DNA of 64,000 nt from assembly GCA_020543525.1 (NCBI GenBank), contig JAHYIO010000023.1, positions 124,001-188,000 on the forward strand. Reading direction: 5' to 3'. Below the pieces are notes generated by a model. The model searched no databases and had not been told where the DNA came from. It saw only the letters and a program-made list of their open reading frames with translations. Below, piece by piece: positions 54,904 through 64,000 of this stretch. The position numbers and the translations under genes are program-made. This DNA is from Coriolopsis trogii (lineage: Eukaryota > Basidiomycota > Agaricomycetes > Polyporales > Polyporaceae). The first letter of the stretch is position 1. The number at the start of each line of letters is the position of its first letter.

Positions 54904-56371
54904 TCAATCCTCAATCTCCAGATCACCGTAGGGCTTCGCGCGGAAGTAGCTCTCATCGAAGTGATGTACGCGCACGAAACCGTCCTCCCCTCCGGATGCA
55001 TAGCAGTCACCCTTTGGCGAAACCGCAATACTGTATGGCGCCATGGCTGTGAGTCAGGTTTTAGAGCAACGAGGCGAATCCGACGCACGTGTTTACTGGA
55101 CCAAAATGACCCTTGACACGGCCAACTTCCTCCTCGAGAACCTTGTGCCAGAAGCGTGTCTCGAACTTACCCTGCCTGAGCGACGTCGTCGTTACGCTCA
55201 TAGCATCCTGACCACCCCCGAGCAAAACGTATGGCTTCAGGGGTGCGAGAGCGGCGCTGTTGAGCGGTGTCTCTGTCACGTATGTCTTCAACACCATCAG
55301 AGTGCGAGTTTCGTGCAACTGGACAATCGTGAACAGTCAGAGTCAAGTGCGTAGCGGGAGGCAACGTCTGAGCTTTACCCTGGCAGTCTTGTCCTTGCTG
55401 CTTGTGACGAAGTATGTCCGATCGGGACTGAGTTGTAGATCTGTCACGACATCTCGGTGTGCGTGCTCGTTGGACATGACCTCATCGCCTGTCTTCGCGT
55501 CGAAGAGTGCGACTTTGCCAGACTCGTGACCGGTCAAGATGAGGTCGGGCCGGTGGGCGAATGCGCATACAACAGCCTTTGAGCCGATGGGGTTGAACAT
55601 GGACACAGGTTCCTTGTCCTCTAGAGACAACGTCAGCATGCTGTCATGCTGCACTTCCCCAATGACGAAGGCAGAGGGGTTGTGATACAAAGCCGATGAA
55701 AAGAAGCGCACGATTTGTCCCATCTCCGTCCCGATTGATGTTGAATACCCGCACAGCACCCTGATGGCCCATGCGTTGCTCAGTGATGCAGACAACTTGG
55801 TCGTCATCCTCACTGAATGCAACCCGCTTGACGGCCGTAGGGAACTCCCAAAAGAACAGACACTTGCCCGTCTGAACAGACCAGAGGCGCATGGTGTTGT
55901 CGGCGGAACCACTAACAAGGAAACGTGACTGGGCTGCGTTAGGGGTCGCGCAGCAGGAAGCATGGTGGGGGGAGACGTTGTGACAGTTTGCGAGAGATAT
56001 GCAAGGAGGACAAGTGAGGATTGCAATAGTGAGTGGACAGAATTGGAGGAGGCAGAGTAGCACGTACAGTCAACATCAATCGTCCAAACCGTCCCGTTGT
56101 GACCATTGTACGTCCCTAGCCGCTCTCCATTGTCGGTGTACCAGACGTTGATGATGTGATCTTTTGAGCATGAGAAAAGGAGGTCGCCCTCCTTGTTGAA
56201 CTTGATCTGGGTGAGCGAACGCTCATGGCCTGCGTGATTAGGCAGTGGTGAGATCCAGAGACATTCCTAGGATGGTCCTTCAGGTGCGAACCTTGAAGCA
56301 GGATGGGCCTCTGAAGTGTACTTTGTGAGCCGCTACTAAGCGCAGCGTAAGTTGAATTGATAGCGTACCAT
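54904..56371 (-). CDS. tif34: Translation initiation factor eIF3 subunit i
   Basis: Seven exons, 56371-56369 (only the ATG), 56310-56292, 56229-56068, 55933-55712, 55620-55379, 55318-55089 and 55030-54904, give 334 residues, the normal size. The WD40 propeller is clear: [87 protein letters not shown] and [14 protein letters not shown]. The C-terminus [15 protein letters not shown] is the conserved tail that binds eIF3b. Every join is confirmed by family sequence, including the start, since no other upstream Met gives MRPILL. The BTB gene starts 517 bp away on the other strand, so they share a promoter region. Confidence 0.95.
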
Positions 56372-56888
56372 TTTCGTGGTCGAGAATGCAAGGACGGGAG
56401 AGGGTACGGTGGAAGGCAAGGATAGTTAGTTGTGAGGGTCTCTAAGTCTGGCCAAGTTTTCGATGATCGGCGCCTACTGCCTTCCATATATGGGTGAAGT
56501 CTCAACCGACCATTACTCTGGTGGCAGCACATCTTCAGCTCATGCTCTAGCTTTCCAACCATCATCTATCTTGCGACTCGAGGCACGACTATTGACGGAT
56601 TTTGCTTTCTGGTCTACTTGGCACCGTCTTGTGCGTGTGGAGACTGTCTTGGTGACCATACACTCGGTGGTATTGCTTGCGGCTCTTGGTTAGCTATCAC
56701 CGCATTGGAGCGAGCGCGAGAGGGTCCCCACGAGGATTGGAGACTATCTCGACTTAGAGAGGCAACAAGCTGGGTACTGGAAGCCTCTAGGATCTTCAGG
56801 AACCTTGCCAGCATCTTGGCCACACCACCCTGTTCCACCGTCCACGTTTGCCCGTATCTCACCCCACCGACTCCCGACACCTTCGGGT
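56372..56888. other. Divergent promoter of eIF3i and BTB genes
   Basis: 517 bp between two diverging starts. It should include both untranslated leaders. No distinct element stands out. Confidence 0.5.
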
Positions 56889-59036
56889 ATGTCTAACCTC
56901 CCCGTTTCCCTGCCTGCTACAGGTCGCGCGCTATCTACAGCTCCCGACGAGGCTCTCCCTTCTACTGCTGCGGAACCACCACGAAAGCGCCAACGCACCA
57001 CAGAGCGCGAGCTCGCGCCGACACCTCCGTGCGGCGCGCTCCCCCCGCCGAATCCATCGGTCCCCCGCTCAAGCTCAGCTGGCGCACTATCAGGCATGTC
57101 TTCCACGCTGATCGTACATAACGTCAAAGCGTTAAATCACGAACGCGACTCCATGCCGTACGTAGCCGGTTCGCCGACCACTCGTGCAAGCGCCGGAACG
57201 GGTTCTGACAACGGCGAGGTGGGTCCCTCGGACGCTGCTCACGTCGGGCCGGGCGTGGCTAGTGCAAGGGCTGACTCTGCGACGCGTAAGAGCGACTCAG
57301 TATGGGCGGTGGGCGCCGACGGACAAGGCGGTGCGGCGGGCCCTTCGGACAGTATGAAAGGCCGGCTGAAAGGCAAGGCGAAAGAGGGTACGTTCGCACA
57401 AGAAGAGACGACGCCCGCCTGGGACGACAGACGAATGGTTTGGCAATCGGCGCCCGAGGGTCAGTACCCCGCTTGCGGGACCGAGCTCGGCAGATGTGAA
57501 CCCGAACACGCGGCAAGTGGAGCTATCTCAATGGCGAACTCGGAGTCCACTCTGGGGTTGGCGCGTCCGCAGATCGTGGATGCGCATTCAACTGTCGACC
57601 TCTTACGAGACAAGGAGTACTACATTGACAGCGCAGACTGCGTGATTCGCGTGGAGGACACGTTGTTCAGGGTGAGTGGTGTACGCCCTCGTTCTCATGC
57701 TCTACATTGCCCCTGCGCTCCATCCCTTCTCATGTCTCCGCCACCGCTCCGCACGGCACAAGATTGTGTACTCAGTTTTGATCCCGATGCTGATCTTGAT
57801 ATTTGTCCCGCGATCCCTTTGCTTTGGGATTGGTCGCGCCGCGTTGTAGGTCCACCGATACTTCCTGGGACGCGACTCCTCAGCGTTCGAACACATGTTT
57901 GGCATGCCTAGCCAGGGTCTCCCTCCACAAAGTCTAGAAGGCGGCACAGATACAAACCCGATCCGGCTATATGGCGAGTCTGTGGAGCGCTTTCGTGCTC
58001 TTCTCTCCGTAATCTATGATTTGTACGTCTTGTACTGGTCAACCATTGGCTGCGCACTGACGTTTGCCGGTGTTCTTGCCTTCCTTTTCTCGCCAGGCCA
58101 CTGCAGCTCCAAGCGTACAACACGCCGGCCGCGGACGTCGAACGTCTGCTCACTATCGCCGAGATGACCAACAAGTACCACTTCGCTTCGATCGAGAAGT
58201 GGGCCGTCGACGCCCTCTACAACGTTATTTCCGGTCTGCACGGACCCCCGCAACAACAGTATGCGCTCGGGCACTGCTCCTCGGCGTGGATGAAGCGCCT
58301 GCTGGAGGTCGCGCTTCTGTGCGGACACCACCCGTTGCGGAACCTGGTGGCAGACAAGTGGGTCGACCGTATAGTCGCCCGGGACCTTCGCCCGGTGCAC
58401 GCGCTCGAGCTTGCGGACAGGAGTGGGCTCAGACGCCTCCAGGGTTACGCGTACTACGTCCAGCTGCTCGAGATGGGTGACGGCTTCGACCCCGGGGTCG
58501 TCGAGGACGGCAAGCAGTTCGCACGCGCCCGGATGGGCCCTCGGGCCAACATGACCGCCGTCGCCGCCGCCGGGCCGGGCGACGACGGACAGGGCAAGAG
58601 CAGCCAAGGCCCGAGAGGTACCCCCGCTGTGCTCACGCGCGGACAGAGGCAGCGGCTGCTGTCCGGCCACTGGTCGCTGACCCGCCTCTGGGACGGGCTG
58701 CGGACGAGCCCGCCCAAGTTTGAGCGACCGGAGGGGTGTACGTACCACCAGCACGGGTGCCTCGTGACGTGGACGGCCGTCTGGCAGGACGTTGGCAAGT
58801 TGGAGAAGACGTTGAGGTTCCCGTGCGTGGACGTGCTCGGGAGGCTGAGGGCGATGGAGGAGCAGCTGTTCATGCACACGGACTTGTCGTGCTCGCTGAC
58901 GCCGCAGTGCAAGCGGGGGGCGCTGTTAGCGTTGAAGGCGACGGTGAAGGAGGTGCAGGAGGGGCTGGCGGATCATTTTGCGGACTTGACTGACCCTGCC
59001 GCTGCGGTGGGGAAGCATGGTGAGGTCGAGGCCTGA
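56889..59036 (+). CDS. BTB/POZ-domain protein
   Basis: Three exons, 56889-57671, 57850-58022 and 58097-59036, give 631 residues. The first 230 residues are disordered, with a short basic motif (PPRKRQRTT) that could be a nuclear signal. The BTB core starts at KEYYIDSADCVIRVEDTLFR and crosses intron 1 into VHRYFLGRDSSAFEHMF, the usual pattern of mushroom BTB proteins. It goes on through NPIRLYGESVERFRALLSVI and YDLPLQLQAYNTPAADVERL to LTIAEMTNKYHFASIEKWAV, a BACK-like helical part. The C-terminal 350 residues contain several cysteines and histidines but no recognised zinc finger. Many Agaricomycete paralogues exist; some BTB proteins are Cul3 adaptors, but that role is not shown here. Confidence 0.87.
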
Positions 59037-60813
59037 GCAGACGTTGAGGCGATAGGTCGGTATCGGGAGGCGGGACAGCGAGTTATGCGATTGGCTCCCC
59101 TGGGCCCAGTCCCCCGTTGATATGTAGCATAAATTGTGTAGTATTATGTCTCGCTTAACGTTGTCGGTATGCCGTTCCGACGTTGTATCTACTACCTAGC
59201 CTCGTCCCTTGCACCCAGATGCACGAAGTAACCGCGAGGCTATGGACCCTTGAGCGGCGAAGTCGGAGGTTGTTACTGAACCGAGTTACTTGACTAACGC
59301 CCTTGTAATCGGACGTGCTGCTGTCCACGGCACACCGGCGAGTACGATAAATTGGCGGGGGCGGGGCTTCTCAGGCTTCGCTTCCGGGGCGAACCACCCT
59401 CGTTGCATGAGAGTGGTAGAAGCCGAAGCAGCTTGAGAAATGGGCGCAATTGGACCCAAGAATGGACATACGTGTAGGATCAGACTGTCTGATGGAATGA
59501 ATACCTCACCTATTCGCGCTTCAAGCAGGTGGACGTCTTGCATTTTGTACAGGCTGCTGTACGGCATACATGCGCCTCGGATCATCGATACCACGTCATA
59601 ACTTGTCCCTTGTTTCCCTACCGCTAAATGTTGCTCCGTGTGTTCGTTACACATTCAAGCTGCGGGCTGCCAGTGAAAGGTGACCTATCAATAGGTTCTG
59701 GCTGAGTGGGCTTGTGCCGAATTTCGAGACATGGTCCCCGTGCTGGCCGGGCCGGAGAGACAAAGTATTTGTATTTCGAAGACATCGTCTGCTGGGCCGA
59801 CGAGACCCCCGGAGGCACTCGGAGTACCTGAGGAGGAAAGGGGAGGGCCCCCGATGTTGGAGAGGTGGCAGGTGACGGGTCAGGCCGGGGACGGCGTTGA
59901 GTAACCGGAATGGGGTTTGAATGCGGCATGGTGAACCGGAACCGCAAGAGCGGGCGATATGATGTCATGGGAGGTGAGTATTGATGATCGAAGCGAATCT
60001 TGCGGCTGAGATCTCTGGAGATGGTTCGAGTTGTGGCCAATGGGTGCTGCGCACGCGTAGGGCCCTGACATCATCTGTGAGAGGATACACATGAGCCAAA
60101 CAAGGGGATGGCGACAGCGAGCGCGGCACGGGGGGAGCCTCCGCTTCGTGAGCAGGCGGTGTGGTTTAGAGTGAGACGGAGCAGTCGACGGCCGGATCCA
60201 GGAGAGGCGGGGGAAGAGGGCGGGGACAGGCCACGTTGTAGGGTGTGATGAGAGTGAGAATCCAGGGGTACGCGTCGGGCGGGGGAGGGGAGGAGACGAT
60301 AGGCGAAGAGGCGGGGGAATGGAAGTGACGTCAGAGGAGGATTGGCGGTTTAGATTGATGGTTGGATTCGACGATGTCATAATCAATCCACCGATGGGCT
60401 GGGAAATGGCCATGGGCAGAAGCTGTGCAAGCGGCCCTCTCTGCGCCCTCCCCTCGGCCAAGGGTCCAGTGTGCGACTTATGCTTGCGCAGAGGCTGCTG
60501 CTCTGTGGTCTTCTCGGCGTCTCCATCCACCACCCCCTCGTTGGCACCCGGTGGCCCCTCGTTTCTCCACCCCATTACGCCTGCGGCTAACGTCTGAGTG
60601 CGATCATACTTCCCCGTACCGCCGGAAAAGAGGCACCGAGATTGTCCTCATTATAAGCACCACTCTCGCTGCCTGTCCCCAGCACAGCGCACTCTCCCGA
60701 CGACGCGTATTCTCCAACTCTTCTGTACGTCTCCCCGCCTCCGGCCTGCTCCACTCATCCACTTCCACCCACTGGCGCCCCGCCCCGCACATACTCAGCA
60801 TAGCCCGCACACG
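59037..60813. other. 1.8-kb intergenic region
   Basis: Two minus-strand open frames (about 59624-60040 and 59880-60575) are Pro/Ser/Arg-rich and motif-free. A small gene near 59700-59970 cannot be excluded but is not supported. The part next to 60814 is the YTH gene promoter. Confidence 0.4.
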
Positions 60814-63800
60814 ATGCGCGCAACGTTCACCCCCGCGAGCCCTGCGCGAGATATAACTCCCAAGCCGGAGGATCAACTTGCCCACCCCTCTGCCGGCCCA
60901 TACCAGGTGCTGCGCCCGTCTCTCAGTCCGAACGAGCACTCACTCACCTGGCTCTGACCCCACAGTCACCATCGACACTCGTCCGCTCGTCGTCTTCCTG
61001 CCCTCCGCCTATCAACAGCGCTGAGGTCGCTGTCGGCGCTCCATTGAGCGCGAAAACTGCAATTGGTGAGTGACATGCCTGTTCGTTGCTTCTTCTCCTG
61101 AGATTCGTGGCCGGCAAGGCTGTCGGAAGGGACAAGGATGCGCGTCCTCGCTCGCGGCTGGCGTCGACGCTGATTGGACTCGGAAACACGTGCTGGATAC
61201 GATCGAAGTCGCACGCAGCACGTGATTCAGTGCAGTCTCGATCGCGTGCCGGAGTTTGAACGCCACGAGGCAGGCGAGGAATAAGTCGAATTTATTTTGG
61301 TTGGCGACTGTTTGGAGGAGGAAATTGTGACCGTTGTGCTCTTTCGACTGTCGCTCTCCTGTCCGTGTCGCTGGCATCGCCAACTTGCCGGCCATCCTTA
61401 ATCCTATTGTCCGCCACGTCTTACCCGATCTTTCTTTCCCATCCATCTCTTTTTTATTTCTCACTTTCGCTGACATGTCTATCCACCCTTTCTCATTCTA
61501 GACCCTGCAGCCACCCCCACACGTCCGTCCGCGGGCCTACCCCCCCGCAAGTACCTGCCCTTTCTTCCTTCTGCTCTCCTGGCTGATCTCCTCTCGCCCC
61601 TTCCAGTCCAACGCGCAGTGCATGACTCGTCTACCCCCGAGTCTTCCTCCAATCCGCCCGCTGCCCCGTTCGAGAACAGTCGAGAAGATTTCATCGATCT
61701 TTTGCATCCTTCCGACGACACTACACTCTATAAGTCGGGGGATGTGTCCGGCTCTGCACTGTTGAGTATGTCAGATTCACGGTCAACAAGTTCGACTTCC
61801 GAGCATGGCAGGCAGCCACCCCGAGGCAGAGGTATGTCCCACCCTGGCCAGTCTCGTCGTCCACCCGCGCGTCCCCTGTTCCAGACGCCATCCGTGTCCC
61901 ACTATCCCCCTCCATCATCTTCCCAAGAAAACCGGCCCGGTACCTCTGCCGCTGCTCCCCTTTTCCAGGGTCACCCCCTTCCCCAGTACTCCTACGGCCA
62001 GCGCGGAGCGTATGTCGGACAGTACACGCATATGTCCGGACAGCCCTCCATGGGCATGGTGCACCCGTCGCCGCCCCAGTTCGCGTACCCGCCCCCGCAC
62101 CCCGGACTTCACGCGCCTGACCAGTCGATGCTCTCCCCACCGCAAAATCAACTCATGGGCTACTCCCAGAGCACACTGTTGCCCATGATGCAGACCCACT
62201 CACCGGTGTACCAGTACCCTGGCCACTCGCCGGAAAGTAGCTCGTCTTCTAGTCATTCCTTTCCTACTAGCCCCGGCATGTTCTCGCCCCATTCACGCTC
62301 TCAAGCGCACCCCTCTCCGCCTCCACAATCTCCGCTAGGCCCGCCGAACTCAGGACCTCTCCTTTCCTTACCGGCTACCATACCGCCCCCGCACTCTGCG
62401 TCGTATACCGGCCAGACGCCCTACTCGCCTATGCGATACTCCACTCCACCGTTCGCATACCCTCCTCACTCGTTTGCGCATTCGCCCTCATTATATGCGT
62501 CCCAATACCCCTCACCGTACCCGCAGAGTTATCCTCAAGCCGGTCACGAGCAGGATACTCAAGGGACGTGGTGGTATCTACCTCCGCATCCGGGGTCTGG
62601 TCAGTATGAGTCGTTCCAGAGTCCATACGCCATGTCATATAGCCCCGCGAATACACGCGAAGTTGAGCAGTCCCAGTACGGGCAACTCGGACCGCCGCCC
62701 ATGTTTTCTCCCTCACATCCTTCAAGGCCCAGCCCCGATCCGAGCACCTCGTCGACGACACACGTCCCATACTCACCGATAGCGCCCAGCCCTCATTCAT
62801 CCTCCTACAGTCAAGTCGCACCCGAGAAGTCACCGCCATTACAGCGCGGAAGACCGCCAGATCCCGCTCCTTCACCCATTTCTCCATCGAGCGCGAGTAG
62901 CAGGCCTAGTGGCGACCGACCCCCACCCGTCCGGCGTGTCTACCATCCCAATCCTCCCGCAAACCGTTCGGAATGGGTGATGTGGGCAGGAAACGTGCCT
63001 TCGGACGCTACACACGACGAACTGTGGCGATTTTTCAACTCGCCGCCCTCTCCGGGCTCGTCGGCAGGCGCCCTGTCCGCTGGCGCGCAGTCAACGCAGA
63101 GCGCACCGGCAGGTCCCGTGGGCTCATCGACGACCGGGTCCTCGACCTCGACGGAGTCCCTCTATGGCGGTGTGTTGTCCATCTTCCTCATCTCACGGTC
63201 GAACTGCGCTTTCGTCAACTTCCAGTCGGAGATACACCTCCACGCGGCCATCAAGAACTTCAACGGCTTACCGTTGCGGCCTACCGATCCGCGGTGTCCA
63301 CGATTGGTCTGCCGCGTACGTGGGAGAGAGGATGACTTGAAGGCAGGGGTTGGCGGGCAGCGCGGGGCTGGCATCCACGTGCGTTGGGTTAGGGAAAACA
63401 GGGAACGCGAGCGACAGGCCCGTCGGCAGTCCACCTCATCCTCGGACCACATCACGAGTGAGTCCAGCTCGCCGACCGACCCTGTCCACCGCGTCGCGGG
63501 GATGTCAATCTCCAGCGACGAGGAGGCCGGACACGGCCGTCGGCAGCGGAGGTCCGAACCACACTCGAGCAGTTCAGGCTCGTACGCGTCGACAAACTCG
63601 AGCATCTTGACCGCGTACTTCCCCAAACGCTACTTCATCCTCAAGTCGCTCACGCAGGTGACTATGTTTCCGCCCTCCGTGGTTTGTGGTTATGCTCACT
63701 TCACGCGTCGCAGTTCGACTTGGACTTGAGTGTGGAGAAGGGCTTATGGGCCACTCAGCGCCACAACGAGGGGATTCTAGACCAGGCCTTCCGGACGAGC

Positions 63801-64000
63801 AAGGAGGTCTACCTGATTTTCAGCGTAAACAAGAGCGGCGAGTTCTATGGTTACGCAAAGTAGGTGGTTCTTTGCCTTCAGGAGCGCGCTTACTGGATGC
63901 CGACTTCCTCTGTTACGTTTAGGATGGCAGGCCCCATCATGCGTGGGGAACAACGTGTTTCCTGGGCCTCGCGAACGGATTCGCATCCGTCGCAGCATAC
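60814..64000 (+). CDS. RRM and YTH domain RNA-binding protein (3' end outside window)
   Basis: Five exons are visible: 60814-60906, 60966-61065, 61502-63657, 63714-63859 and 63923 to beyond 64000, about 850 residues so far. A long Pro/Ser/Tyr/Gln-rich disordered region (residues 100-540) is followed by an RRM at about 553 (SEWVMWAGNVPSDATHDELW, then NCAFVNFQSEIHLHAAIKNF) and a YTH domain from about 773 (RYFILKSLTQFDLDLSVEKG, LWATQRHNEGILDQAFRTSK, VYLIFSVNKSGEFYGYAKMA). YTH domains bind N6-methyladenosine or, in fission yeast Mmi1, a bare sequence. The first aromatic-cage Trp is at GLWATQ; the rest of the cage lies outside the window or close to its end. Intron 2 is 436 bp, unusually long here. 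Likely role: mRNA fate control. Confidence 0.9.

Noticed and set aside
55050..55062. ACAG|CC acceptor before MAPYS in the last eIF3i exon
   Set aside because: It breaks the frame with the previous exon; the acceptor 18 bases later gives the conserved [10 protein letters not shown].

Overview
The window reads as nuclear DNA of a filamentous basidiomycete, most likely a wood-decay or litter Agaricomycete (polypore-like). Genes are split by many short introns (mostly 45-70 bp, GT..AG), upstream regions are CT-rich, and the gene content is fungal: a delta-12 desaturase, an Egt1-type ergothioneine synthase, a DUF6535 membrane protein, F-box proteins of the mushroom type and small secreted proteins. 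All exon structures below were traced by hand from reading frame, splice signals and conserved family sequence. There is no transcript evidence.

Layout. 1-18 kb is accessory and duplicated: a Ser/Thr-rich single-pass membrane protein (1514-3588, +), an unrecognised protein (4609-5217, -), two tandem APH-like kinases (7070-7987 and 8556-9471, +), a second Ser/Thr-rich membrane protein (10569-12115, -), a basic/hydrophobic unknown (13689-14405, -) and two tandem small secreted proteins (15863-16439 and 17132-17718, +). 18.5-29 kb holds a small MIT-like protein, a large acidic tail-anchored protein with duplicated exons (19671-23356, +), the delta-12 fatty acid desaturase (25217-26959, +) and ribosomal protein eS19 (27747-28503, -).

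29.7-45.2 kb, almost all on the minus strand, carries an F-box protein, the ribonucleotide reductase large subunit (31586-34800) with a cluster of ACGCGT sites in its promoter, a divergent unknown (35101-35753, +), two F-box paralogues (36132-37964 and 38250-39987), frameshifted relics of the same family (40557-41480), and Egt1 (41738-45201). 47.9-64 kb carries the DUF6535 protein (47942-50844, -), AMP deaminase (51164-54515, -), eIF3 subunit i (54904-56371, -), a BTB-domain protein (56889-59036, +) and an RRM+YTH RNA-binding protein cut by the window edge (60814 to beyond 64000, +).

The genes do not form one pathway cluster. They mix housekeeping functions (dNTP supply, purine catabolism, translation, lipid desaturation, redox protection) with small tandem families typical of fast-evolving fungal regions. 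The most unusual items are the tail-anchored protein, whose duplicated phase-1 exons each pair a SUMO-acceptor-like motif with a SUMO-interaction-like motif; a 4-nt microexon in the reductase gene; a start codon that is the whole coding part of exon 1 in the eIF3i gene; and a partly decayed F-box family. No tRNA, rRNA, CRISPR array or intact transposon was recognised.
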